DNA from: Spinellus fusiger | Taxonomy: Eukaryota; Mucoromycota; Mucoromycetes; Mucorales; Phycomycetaceae | NCBI GenBank assembly: GCA_025094145.1 | Contig: JALLLS010000049.1 | Span: forward strand, 124,001-188,000 | DNA: 64,000 bases | Reading direction: 5' to 3' | Part shown: piece by piece, positions 46,451 through 58,936 of the stretch | Layout of the letters: each line of letters opens with the position of its first letter | Position numbering within the stretch: the first letter of the stretch is position 1 | Program-made: the position numbers and the translations under genes | Notes under the pieces: model-generated | The model's input: only the letters and a program-made list of their open reading frames with translations | Database searches by the model: none | What the model was told of the DNA's origin: nothing

Positions 46451-48725
46451 ATGGACAAGCAAGCTTTTGAAGTACCAAATACCAAAAGCAAAGGCTGTAC
46501 AGGTAGAGATTGAATAGATCACATATCAAGATACACATTGGCTCATTGTCTCATAAACAACAAGGCGCTTACCGTATCTCCAAGCACCCTGAGCTTTTAT
46601 CGTTTCTCGATAAAGACACACACAGTGTATACGGTCTATTCTCTCATGGTAAACATACTTAATTTCAAATTGAAGTCTAATCTTATGTCTCTTAGGTTTG
46701 TCCGTTGGCAGAGATAGACCATGTTTGGGATACCGTCCTCTGAACACCCAGACAGGAGAACATGAACCCTACGTCTGGCAATCTTATGGACAGGTTGAAG
46801 AAAGAATCACAAATTTCGGATCTGGTCTTTTACATACAATTAATCACACCCTGGGAAATCCAAAGACAGAGAAAATTCCCGTGGGCATTTGGGCACCCAA
46901 TCGCCCCGAATGGACCATCACAGATCTGGCCTGCAATGCATACTCTCTCTACAGTGTAGCTCTTTATGATACCTTTGGCCCTGATGCCATTGAGTATATT
47001 GTTGAACATTCTGAAATTGAGACTATTGTTTCTACTATCGACCATGTCGCCGATATTCTAAAGCTGAAGAAAAAACTGCCCAAGCTCAAGATAATCATTT
47101 CTATGGATTCACTCAACACTGCCAAACAATGCACAGGACCTGCAGGAGCAAGTGTCCTTGGTGATTGGGCTAAAGAATGCGGTGTTATTCTCTTGGACTA
47201 TGACCATGTAGAGAAACTAGGTGCTGTCCATCCCAGAAAACATAACTACTTGAGCATATTGGATCTAGCTACTATTATGTATACCAGTGGCACAACAGAC
47301 AAGCCCAAGGTAAATTGGGGTTAGTGAGAAAGGGAGGAGATTTAGGACACCGTCTATGGATATCAGAACTACAACCTTAGTCTCAGCCACACTAATACTA
47401 ATACAAACATGAATACGAATACTGATGATGACGGGACATTCTATTAGGGAGCTATGTTATCCAACTTGAATTTTATATGCACAACTGTAGGCGCCATTAC
47501 TCAATTCAATTACATAGGGGAGGACGTCTACTTTTCCTACCTTCCACTAGCCCATATATTTGATCGTGCAATGCTTTTCTCTGTACTTTACAAAGGTGGA
47601 AAGATTGCTTATTATAGTGGCAATACAGAGAACTTGATGAAGGATCTTCAATTTGCTCGTCCTACCATCTTCATTTCTGTTCCTCGTCTCCTAAACCGCA
47701 TTTACAATAACATCGTTCAGGTCACAGTCAATGCCCCAGGAGTAAAAGGCGAAATGTCTCGTATGGCTGTGGCTTCCAAACTCAAACTCCTAAACGAAGG
47801 AAAGGGCTACCACCATGATGTATGGGATGAGCTGCTGTTCAATAAGATCAAGCCTATACTGGGTGGCAATGTTCGACTTGTCATAACAGGATCTGCACCT
47901 ATTGACAAGGATATTCTTCAATTCCTTCGTATCTCTCTACTGGTGACGATTGTACAGGGCTATGGCACAACAGAGACGACAGCTGCTGCTTCATGTCAAA
48001 TCATGCACGAACACAAGTCAGGCGATGTGGGTCCACCTTTCCCTGGAAATGAGATCAAACTTGTAGATGTCCCAGAAATGAACTATTTGTCCACCAACAC
48101 CCCCTACCCATCTGGAGAAGTCTGGGTGCGAGGTAGCAACATTTTCATGGGCTACTATAAGGATGTAGAAAAGACACGAGAAGTATTGGATAAGGAGGGT
48201 TGGTACAGCACTGGAGACATTGGACATTTTGATGAGCGTGGCTGTCTTCATATTGTTGACCGCAAGAAGAATATCTTCAAACTGGCCCAAGGCGAATACG
48301 TTATACCCGAAAAGATAGAGAATACCTACTGCAGAGATCCTTTGGTAGCTCAGATCTTTGTCCATGGTGACTCATTGGAGCGTTACCTGGTGGCTATTAT
48401 TGTCCCAGATCCAGATATTCTGAATATAGTGGCACAGCAGGTGGTGAAAGACACAACCCTTAATTATGAGCAGCAATGCAGACATCCTGCTATCCATGCT
48501 GAAGTAATGAAGCGACTAACACAATTAGGAAAGACATCGGGTCTTCGTGGATTCGAACTTGTACGCTCTGTTTACTTGGAATCTGTACCTTTTACTTCTG
48601 AAAGAATATTGACACCTACCTTTAAACTCAAGAGACATGAAGCTAAAATCTTCTACCGGGTTCAGATAACAAAGATGTATTCTGATCTGTCAAATGCTGT
48701 TGATACAACTGCATTTAAATTATAA
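46451..48725 (+). CDS. Long-chain fatty acyl-CoA synthetase
   Basis: ATP-dependent activation of long-chain fatty acids to CoA thioesters for lipid synthesis or beta-oxidation. Exons 46451–46502, 46565–46648, 46696–47309, 47448–48725, 675 residues, normal for the family. Motifs: adenylate-forming P-loop IMYTSGTTDKPKG (split by intron 3), YLPLAHIFDRA, GYGTTETTAA, and the hinge/ATP region GWYSTGDIG followed by DRKKNIFKLAQGEYV, all typical of eukaryotic long-chain ACS (Faa/LACS). The start of exon 2 (TGAYRISKHPE) uses an AAG acceptor, chosen because it keeps phase and matches the family. The C-terminus is FKL, which is not a canonical peroxisomal signal, so location is open. Confidence 0.93.
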
Positions 48726-49346
48726 TTGGGTATTGGAATGACTAGCAAAATGACAGGACTAGTAATAGAGTGTAAAGGTGGGCCTATTTTTGTATAAAAA
48801 TATAGATATAATAAAAATAGCCACAGTAAATAAATCACAGGGATTGCAGTTGTTACAGTTCTAATATATTCAGAACCAGGGAAAAACACTGCTTAATGAT
48901 TGTAATGACTAGTTTGTTCGGGACAATATGAAAGTAGTTTAGGCATCACCAATGGTGTTGTCCCAGACGAACTCATTTCTCTAAGACATTTCTAAAACAT
49001 TGCATGTCTCTCTTCTCCCACTCTTATCTTTGTTCTTGTCCTTTTCGTAAATCAATAGATTTGTTTATTAAGTTATTTTAGAATTAGATCGCAGTATATA
49101 ACATTTAGTATATATACTCGACTTATTGTCATAATAAAACGATATCCTGATATATATTTCCTTACCTACACCTGTCCTTGTCTTCTCCTGTCTTCTGTCT
49201 TCTTACCTTTGTTCTCTTCTTGTTCCCGTTCCCTGACCCGACGCACAACACCTAGTACCTCTGCCCCGTTTTTCCCTGTCTGTTCTCTGGTTCTTACAAT
49301 GATCCTATTGACTCAAATACTTTACTACTAATAGAGGCTTCCCACA

Positions 49347-49380
<34 letters not shown>

Positions 49381-49485
49381 GAATCCAGTTTATTTTCAAC
49401 CCATATAAGATAGGTTACATATTCTTCTGTTGAAATCCAATGGCACCTAGAACCCTTTCATAAGAAACTGTGGGATTCATTGGAG
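48726..49485. other. Convergent intergenic region
   Basis: About 760 bp, AT-rich with an (AAT)n microsatellite at about 49348–49377 and a C/T-rich patch near 49170–49290. No gene. Confidence 0.5.
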
Positions 49486-50361
49486 TTATTTACGATAGAC
49501 AAACTTCACATCAGACGCATTATCAAAACAAGCAATCTTGACTTTCAAGATGATGTCTCCTGTCAGATCTGTTGGATAATAGCCCAACTGTTGACTTAGT
49601 ACTACAAGCACTGGGAGGATACCATGTTTGATGTGAGTATCAAAGAATTCCACTCCTTGATCCATGTCTGTGGGATGCTGTGTCTCATTGACATGTTCAA
49701 ACAGTTTGATCTGATTATCATAGTCAAACGCCTTCCATACATTTGAGTTATCAGCATCTGAAGCAGAAAAGACCCACAGTCTCTCCAGCTGAGTGATCTT
49801 TTCTGCTTCAGAAGAAAGATTAAAGGGAGTTGTCTTTGGTTTCTTCATAGGGTGTCCATTGCCTTGTTGGATTAATTCAATTTGTTGTCGAGGAGTCAAT
49901 ATTTCTCTTGGAGAATCCCCTGCAGAAATACAGTGGATCTTTTTTCCTGCACTAGTATATAGGATACTTACGCAGCTATCATAAGAATGGATGGAGCCAC
50001 AGTAGGAAGAGGTAGAAGACATGGTATTGTATGATGGAATAAGAGTACGAAAAAGAGAGAGAAAGAATCTTCTCTTGTTTTTATGGGTGGGTATACTCGG
50101 GACAATGGCCTTTGTGGAAAATGTGTTTGAATCCAAGGATGATGGATTACTATTAGGCTGGGATGAGTTCATTGTTGTAGGGTGACTACAATTGTTATCA
50201 CTGCTGTTGCTGCTACTGCTACTGCTGCTGCTACTGCTACTGCTACTATGCTCTGAAATGGGTGTATCTACATTCAACTGAAAATAAACAACCCTTTGAT
50301 TCTTTATCTTATTCTCTTGGGCTATTTTATGTCTCTCCTCCAAAGTACTGTCACTATTCAT
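49486..50361 (-). CDS. Lineage-specific protein with possible WWE-like C-terminus
   Basis: 291 residues, single open exon. The N-terminal third is Ser/Asn-rich, with a poly-Ser tract coded by a TGC/TAC-type repeat (about 50196–50245). The centre has short hydrophobic and basic pieces (NKRRFFLSLFRTLIP). The C-terminal ~110 residues are folded-looking: LWVFSASDADNSNVWKAFD followed by YDNQIKLFEHV recalls the W-x-W-type pattern of WWE domains, then GVEFFDTHIKHGILPVLVV. This likeness is weak and I give no function. The start at 50361 is the first ATG in frame; an upstream exon cannot be ruled out. Confidence 0.5.
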   Translation of the reverse strand: MNSDSTLEERHKIAQENKIKNQRVVYFQLNVDTPISEHSSSSSSSSSSSSSNSSDNNCSHPTTMNSSQPNSNPSSLDSNTFSTKAIVPSIPTHKNKRRFFLSLFRTLIPSYNTMSSTSSYCGSIHSYDSCVSILYTSAGKKIHCISAGDSPREILTPRQQIELIQQGNGHPMKKPKTTPFNLSSEAEKITQLERLWVFSASDADNSNVWKAFDYDNQIKLFEHVNETQHPTDMDQGVEFFDTHIKHGILPVLVVLSQQLGYYPTDLTGDIILKVKIACFDNASDVKFVYRK

Positions 50362-50433
50362 ATGTTTTTTGGGATAATCCTGATTATTTCTTGTTTCTTT
50401 CTTAAGGAATAAAGTTGAGTTTGAGTTTAGGTG

Positions 50434-50915
50434 TTACTGAGAAGACACTCGAGAATGGTGTCCAGTCACCCACGTTTTGTCCTATTGTTTTCCCCAATAA
50501 AAAACTAACAGATCAATCTTCTCTATCCAAAAAGAAGAAGAGAATATCTCTTTTTTTCCCTTCATTTTCATTCTCTTACCCTTGAAGAAGATGCCTTCCA
50601 CTTCTTCTCTTCTGTCCATTGATTTGAAATGAAATGTTTGTCCTGTCGAGATCTATCCATTGTCCGAATGGATTCCATAGATCTAGAGGGTGATAAAAGT
50701 GGTTGTACATGCCTTGTTGTTCTTGAAGAAGAATGGCTGTGGTAATGGTGTAAAGGGTCTATAGATTGTCTTGCTCGAATGAATTCAGATGATATGGATT
50801 TGGAAGGTAGCATTAGTGCTTGGAAAGAATCTGACCGCTGTTGAAGTTGCTTAATGGACTGGAAGAAGAGGTCATCGTATTCTTTGTCACTGGGAATTCT
50901 CTTGCTATAAGACAT
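50434..50915 (-). CDS. Small Ser/Arg-rich protein of unknown function
   Basis: Proposed exons 50915–50580 and 50481–50434 (donor GTAAGA, acceptor ATAG), 127 residues, phase kept. It begins MSYSKRIPSDKEYDDLFFQS, with a helical Gln/Ser stretch, then His/Ser/Arg-rich low complexity (HHYHSHSSSRTTRH) and a short C-terminus WVTGHHSRVSSQ. There are no recognised domains. An alternative start lies 27 nt upstream (50942). It might instead be a 5' part of the neighbouring gene at 49486–50361. Confidence 0.42.
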
Positions 50916-50942
50916 TGAATTACTCCATAAACAATAAACCAA

Positions 50943-51450
50943 AAGCCAAAATAATATTTTTAGGGTTTATATCTACTCTTTTACTGAGAAGATTATCAGC
51001 TCATACCACACCTTGGGATTTTCTCAAGTATTAAATTAGCGCCTTCATGGGATCACAAACACTGCATTTTCTCCTTTTACCTATAGTTTGGAGTAATAAA
51101 TACACTTTAAATTACTGTCCAGTGGTATTCAAGTCATCTTCCAGTAGTATTCTGTTGATCTACCAATGTTACCCTGATAAATACTTTATTTCTCTTATTC
51201 TTATTCTTCATCATTGTCTAGTGTCTATCTTTCTTTTTGTCTCTCTTTTAAGCATGCTCTGGCTTTATTGGATACCCGGAATCTACTACACCTATATTGA
51301 AATATTGATCCTCCGAACCCATCTCCCTCTTCGACCTATGATTGGATGACAATAGCTCCACTGATCTTAGTGCAGAGTGGCAGTGAGTGGGGGATAAAGT
51401 TAAAGGTGTATACTGCTTTATTCGATTTGCAGAACACATCAGCATAAGCA
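50943..51450. promoter_or_regulatory. Divergent intergenic region
   Basis: About 500 bp separating the small Ser/Arg-rich gene (−) and the zinc-cluster regulator (+). AT-rich with no clear ORF; it must hold both promoters. Confidence 0.4.
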
Positions 51451-54403
51451 ATGGCATATCTTCAGCCTAATCATCAGCCTCACCCAAATAATTCCAGCCA
51501 CAGTCAACTACAGACAAATGTACCTGAACCTGTACCTGCACCTGCACCTGCACCTTCACGAACCACAGCCCACCCAGGAAAAGACTATACTGTTCGTACC
51601 ATCTTACCAGCACTCGCCCCTGCAACCACACCCTATCCTTTCCACTCCAGACTACAGCCAGCCATAGTCCCAAGGCAATACCCGCCCAATTACAACCACC
51701 AGTGGAGTTCTACACAAAAAGAAAAGACAAAAAAGAACAGGGCTTGTAGGTTATCTCTTTACAAGGAGACTTGCAGCTTACACTAATTACACCGCCTAAA
51801 CTTCTTCTTTTCTATATGTATGTGTATGTGTATGTAAACAGGTGATTTATGTCGAAGGAAAAAGATAAGGTAACAGAAATGTACCAGAGACATTTCACCT
51901 CTCTGTTTCTCACCCAATACACTATACATCTGCATATAAAGATAGTCTCCTCAATTCAAATATTATGAAATGCTATGGATAGATGCGATTTTCACCAGCT
52001 ATTTCCCGATCGACCTTGTTCATCCTGCAGAAACTATGAAAAGTTGTGCACTTTTAATGAGGCAAGCGAATAGAACACACGAGATAGACAGACAGATCGA
52101 TTGGATCGTTAATATTTATTTATTTATTCATTCATTTATATATCTTCTTAGACAGGGAAGAAAAGAGGACCTCCCAAGGGCTATGTAGAGAAACTAGAAA
52201 ACAGACTCAAAAGAATGGAGACACTCTTGGTCGGTTTGGCAGAATCCGGTAGTATATCTTCCGAGTCTATTCAGCAGATGCTGAAAGATCCCGATAACGG
52301 AGAGTCCCAGGAAGATTCAGACGAGAGTGAAGGTAGTATGCATGTGGCCCATCCAATACCAGAGAAAAAGAGGTTATCCAACACTCCTCATCAGGATCAG
52401 TGGCAGCAGAAAAAATCAAAGACAGTCATTACAACATCAACATCAGCAATAGCAGTAGAGCCCACAAACACCACGGACTCGATTGAATCCATAGAGTCCC
52501 CAGGATCTGTTCATTCAATAGATTCAGGCGAATTACATTCATTTGAAAAGGGATTTTGTGACCCTCAGTACCCGCCCAAGCAGAATATGACTCATTATAA
52601 AGAAGACGGAAAGCGAGCAGGCAATATGTTCTCTTACATGGGAAGTTCTTCGGGTGTCTATCTATTGAGCCGTCTATTCTCCAAAAAAAAAGCACTTGCA
52701 ATTGAAATAGAGAAGAGGATCCGGCCTTTGGAGAAGCATCAGGACGATTCAATGGTCTCTACTATGGACCATGAAAAGTACACAAAGACACGCTATCTAT
52801 TATCAGAGAACTATGCATTATCAGGACAAACTAGATGGGAATTACCTCCTAGACCTGTCATGGATCTACTTATCCAAGTGTAAGTGTATATGAAGAAGAG
52901 TATCTTTCCTTATGTTTCTCCCATTAGCTACTTTACACACTTCAATCCTTATATGCCCATTATTGAGGAAGAAGAGTTTAGAGCCATGTACGAGAGGAAT
53001 AAGGATCCTTTTCTCAACTCTCTCTTGGCTGTCATTGGTCGTAGTTCAGCACGCATTATGGATGATAGCCATCCTATAATGAAGCAGCATTCTATTTCAT
53101 GTTTGGGATTGTTTGATTCTCTCACTGATCAGATAAAAACAAATATCAGACTTGACTTTTCAGCACCAAAGATTGAAATGATCCAAGTCTTAATGATTGG
53201 TGTGTGTAATATGGAAGGATGGGTCTCTGAAAGTTTGAGTTGGTTAAGCATTGGTCTTGCAGTAAAAATGGTGGGTCTTATATATATATTTATATATATA
53301 TTCATGGATACTTTTCAAGGCACAAGAATTGGGTCTACATCGATCAAAACCACAGTGGGGTATACCCAAAAAGACAGCAGAGGCACATAAGCGTATTTGG
53401 TGGATTATGTATACTATTGATCAATGGATTTGTGCTGCTCTTGGAAGGTAAAGTGAATGTTGCACCTGTATCCTTAGACCTATGTATCCTTAGACCTATG
53501 ATCGTATCCGATGCTGATTGCGATGTTGAATTTCCAGAGATAGACGATCTCTCAGATAATCCAGCACTTCATTACCATCTTATTCTCATCCATACAATTA
53601 AGTTATCTGGAATCTTGGGGGATGTTCTACGTACTCTCTGTTCTCCAAGAGCCAGATTTATCAATGCCAAGGAAGAAAGAATGGCACAAGTATCAGAGAA
53701 CCTTATGAAGGTATTAAGGGAGTGGGAGCAGTCTCTTCCTTCTTCACTTCGACTATCACAAGAAGAGACTGAGTCCATCTCCCGTAAAACCATTTCGCGT
53801 GAGCTCTTGTATAAGGTTAATTCTGGAGGTAAGTTGTCCATGCATACGCACGATAGAATTGGAATGAACTCTCTTTTGTGTATTATTAGCGGGTCAGCTC
53901 TTTATTGTCTTTTGTTCTGTGATTCTACAAACACTGTGTCCATTCTTCAATGTCCTACCAGATAACACTTATGAAGAGATGCCATCTGCATGCTTCTATT
54001 ATATACAGTCTGCTGTTGATGTCATTGAACTGATAGACGTTCGTTCGCTCATGTATTTTGGATGGGCCATCACAAGTAAGCAATGTTATGGACAGTCGTT
54101 GCATTTCTATAGACTGACTCTTTCTCTGTGGGGTTTTTGGATAGGTTTTGGACTAGCACAGGTCTATACATTTGTACTCTTTAGTAAACAGAGTACCCAT
54201 GGACCACCTCCAGATATTGTTAAGAAACAAGAGGCTGTTATGAAGAAGATATACACATCTCTGGAGAAGCATATAACACAGGTTTGGCAGACAGAACTAC
54301 TCTACCTACTGACTCTTTTTTCTTTCATCTTCTTTAGCCTTCCATTCTTCCAATGTTTGAAAAGGTTGACACAATATTAAGCACATCGACATTTCAATCT
54401 TAA
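51451..54403 (+). CDS. Zn(II)2Cys6 fungal transcription factor
   Basis: Ten exons: 51451–51745, 51842–51869, 51983–52061, 52152–52879, 52928–53270, 53320–53447, 53494–53828, 53890–54075, 54145–54281, 54338–54403; 774 residues. The DNA-binding binuclear cluster is assembled across exons 1–3: C-D-L-C-RRKKIR-C, ten residues, then C-SS-C-RNYEKL-C, an exact C-x2-C-x6-C-x10-C-x2-C-x6-C. It is followed by KKRGPPKGYVEKLENRLKRM, linker plus coiled coil. A long acidic/Ser linker precedes a Fungal_trans middle-homology region (YFTHFNPYMPII, MAQELGLHR, RIWWIMYTIDQW). Exon 2 is 28 nt. The intron after exon 3 begins with GC (GCAAGC). Similar to XlnR-like regulators. It sits 285 bp upstream of a galactose enzyme gene, but a regulatory link is only a guess. 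Confidence 0.88.
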
Positions 54404-54688
54404 AATAGCATTAGAAAGTACAAGCGACTTCTTTCTGAAAATTGTGCTGATAAAAACAATCTATATTTTTTCTTTCTATAATACCAATGGAATCAATTTA
54501 TGGAAAAAATAGCCATTCTCTTGAGTCTATTTCTCTGTCTTTACAGTCCATTAGAGTAGAATAGGATGGAGTGGCGGTGTATGCCCAACCCACACTATAG
54601 AACACAGAAATAGTAGTCAATAGAACCCACCTCACTCCAATTTTATCAAGGCAGTCTAATCTTCTTGTCCTTGTCCTTGTCTTTCATT
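54404..54688. promoter_or_regulatory. Short intergenic region before GALT
   Basis: 285 bp between the regulator's stop and the GALT start; T-rich near 54465–54480 and CTTGTC repeats (54661–54685) just before the ATG. No gene. Confidence 0.5.
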
Positions 54689-55823
<1,135 letters not shown>

Positions 55824-56069
55824 ATGGTTGTAGGGTGTGTCTGTATATGTGGTTGTGTCTGGACTATTCCACCAATCCACGGGGAATTCCAATGAACACT
55901 TGAGGCTCCAAGACATTACTAGGGTTGCAAGGGTTCCATTATTAAACTCAATGAATCCAAAAGATAAGAAAAAAAACAGATCAACAGTGTTTATAAGAAT
56001 GGTTTCTACTGTAATTATTTTGTGTTTTTCTTCTTCTTTGTTATTATTGTGTATTTTACAGTTGGAAGA
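55824..56069. other. Intergenic GALT–membrane protein
   Basis: About 245 bp, AT-rich towards its 3' end; promoter of the next gene. No gene seen. Confidence 0.4.
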
Positions 56070-56946
56070 ATGCAGTCTACTACTATTACCTTGGATGACA
56101 AAAGTGATATGCTCTCCCAGGTAATCTATTGATGCTAGGCATTCACTAGAAATGCAGTCTATCCACTCTCTAACTCCATCTCTGGTTCTTTTCTTATAGG
56201 AAGGACTTGAGAGTACTCTTGACTTGATGATTGAGTCTGCCAAAAGAAGCATTTCTTCTTACCAAGACACCCATGACATTAGCAAAAGATCTAGTGAACA
56301 GAGTGATCCTGTCTCCAACGACACACTCATGAATAGCACTCTCTTGAATGACATTATAAAACCTGTCCATAAGCAATGCACTTCTCTAGAGTGCTTTGAT
56401 CCTCACTACACCTTCAGAAACACCTCCCAAGAAGTAGAAGAAGATAGTGTAATGATAAAAGAACTTCTCCAATCCAGAGAAAAGTACCAGCCACCCATTG
56501 CATCTGTCCAGAGTTATTCCAAGGCTCCTTCTTCCGTCCGACTAGAATATCTGAATATACTTTCCAATGCTAATGACAGAGCCATTGAAGACAATTCTCT
56601 TCCTCGCCATCTTCCCTACTCACTCAGAGGACTGTCCAGTGCATATGAAAAGGCAAGTGAAGATCACAACCACCTTGTAGAAACAGACATTTTCTACCTT
56701 TGTCCCTCTCAAGAAGATCCCAAAAAAAAACTTATTATTATGTATTTGGTCTTTTCTCTCTTTTGGGTGGTTGGGCTATTTTACACTTCAGTGATAGACC
56801 TATCTTCAGCACCCAAAGAGTTTTTTTTTAGATGGCAAGGGGAGATACTACTCTGTCTTTTATGTTTCCCCGTGTGTGCGTTTGTGTGTGTGCTACTGCT
56901 AGTGTGGAATTGGTACAGCTCAATTGAAGAAGAATTCATTTGGTAG
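56070..56946 (+). CDS. Two-TM membrane protein of unknown function
   Basis: Exons 56070–56120 and 56200–56946, 265 residues. The N-terminal ~195 residues are hydrophilic and Ser-rich, without recognised motifs. Two hydrophobic segments follow (KKLIIMYLVFSLFWVVGLFY, about residues 198–218, and ILLCLLCFPVCAFVCVLLLV, about 236–256), separated by a short loop, with a short acidic tail EEEFIW. This suggests a tail-anchored hairpin with both ends on the same side. I do not recognise a family; such proteins occur in Mucorales. Confidence 0.62.
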
Positions 56947-57640
56947 CATTAAGAGAAACACTGTCTATTCTTTAGTCATTATCATTATAGAAATCTATTC
57001 AGTAGAGATGTATTGTTAAATTAAGAAAAAGTACAAAATACAAATCATTTCATAAGTAGTTGTAATGTCGGGCACAAGAGACACGTTTGAGGACACGTAG
57101 GGCCTTGGGTGGCTGGCTACTGACACGGTCGAGGAGATAAATGGATGGGGTGTGGGGATGTGTTTGCAGTGCGAGAATGTAGTGTATGGGGTGATATGGT
57201 ATCTTCCACAAATAATGTAGGGGTCAGAGAACAAACAGGTTTAAAGGGAAGAGTGTGGCACGTTGTGCGAACACAGCTCAGAACCAACGAAAAGGAAAGA
57301 GACACAAAGATAACAGGTTTAGAGCAAGAAACAGCCCACTGTCCGAGTCAAAGAAAGTCTATGTTACTTAACAGTACTCCAGAAGTAGCTCGAGCCAAGG
57401 TCTGTTTTATTCAAGAAGTAGTGAACTACCCTTTTTATACTAATTGCTAGTTTATTCCCTATGACGTGGGGTTTTTGCTACTTATCCTTACAAACGTACT
57501 TCCCACCAAACCTTCAAGAAGATTGGGCGGTCACACCACACCATCTCACAGTCATTCTCATAAGCAGTTATTTTCATAAGCAGTTGTTCTATTAGTCTAA
57601 ATGTGAATGTTTATATTATTATTGATTGGTTGATGAATGA
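56947..57640. other. Spacer with possible solo-LTR-like sequence
   Basis: About 690 bp. On the minus strand GAATAAACTAG and TATAAAAAGG at about 57430–57455 are followed by GAATAAAACAG near 57400, a promoter-plus-poly(A) order as in LTRs; ends not definable. Short ORFs are not supported. Confidence 0.3.
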
Positions 57641-58936
57641 TACCCAGTCACCCTCATTGAATTTGTTTAATATTTATTGGGAAGCATGGTGATAAAAGGG
57701 AAAAAGAGAGACTTATTTCTATTGTATGGAGCTCTGTTCTTTCTCAATAGTGTTAGGTCAACACAGTATTTCAGATGGATATTCAGAATATTACATTTGT
57801 GGAGAATATGAAAAGGTAGAAGATGGAAGATGGTGGGGCATTTATTGCCTGTTGATGACTGGATTAGAGTTGGCTGTGAGTGTGATTGAGAGGAAAAAGG
57901 CCTATAGTTTAAAGTAGTGTTAGAAACATCAAAGAGTGTGGATCATTATTGCATTTAGAGAGTTATTGAAAACATATAAAAGTGAATGGGATGGATTCAA
58001 GACACCTGGAAAGATGTTATTAGAAAGGATCCATTTGCCTCATACAATCAACTGACATTGGGAATATTGAAGCTTGAGGTGGATGCTATAGAGACACCCT
58101 TATCAGCTACTGTAATCAGTTAGATTATGTACCCTTTTCTGTAGACCACAATCTAGCCTTCACTGAAAAACACACAAAGAGAAACAGCTTTGTTGGGCTA
58201 AGGAACATGCCAGTTGGACAAGTGATCAGTGAAAAGATATCATTTAGTCTGATGAGTCAACATACATTATGAGAAAGAGCAATAGAGATGCCTGTGTCAT
58301 TAAAATAGTTAGAGAACGATATAGTTATAACCCTATTATTCCAACAATATAGTTTGGTGGTGATGGTGTGATGTTTTAGAGCTGCTATTAAGCTAATGGA
58401 TTTGGCTCATTAGTCGTTGTTGATGGCACTGTAAACCAAGACGAATACATCATTGTTTTAGTCAGTGAGCTCCATCCTTGGTTTATGGGATTGTATAATA
58501 AAGAGAACAATGAGTTTCTGTTACAATAAAAGAGTGCTAACTGTCATACTGGGGCCTATGATAGATGGTGAAAAGAGACACATCAGATTAGGGTTCTTTG
58601 ATGACTAGCCTACACAAATCCCTGACTTGAACTCAATTGAACATGTCTGATACGCCTTGGAAATATGAATTGAAGAAAGAAGGGTATCTATTATCAATGT
58701 AGAAAGGTGGTATTGAACTTGCACAACGATAGGTTCAGAGTATGACAGACAGATGTCAGGATGTCATTGATGCCAAAGAAGGTCATACAAAATATTAACT
58801 ATATTATTATTTTATTTTCGATAATTAAATATATTGAGACTTGATATGCTTAAGTATGAAGCTTCTATATCAAATGTAAAGCGTTTTATTTGATGTTGAG
58901 CATGTCCTATCTATTTCGTCCTGATATTTATTTTCA
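57641..58936 (+). mobile_element. Degenerate Tc1-like transposon, copy C
   Basis: Same element as copies A and B but more decayed. The left end is recognisable as CAGTCACC…ATTGAATTTG at about 57645. Transposase pieces read on the plus strand with many stops (for example the DLNSIEHV-like region near 58625). The right terminal repeat is missing: sequence runs from inside the element directly into the Fanzor block. Confidence 0.7.

Noticed and set aside
51047..51349. 100-codon hydrophobic ORF between two genes
   Set aside because: No homologous pattern, lies in a promoter region and overlaps opposite-strand ORFs; likely chance.
57064..57450. ORFs in the spacer before Tc1 copy C
   Set aside because: Composition and position suggest a decayed repeat; no domain recognised on either strand.
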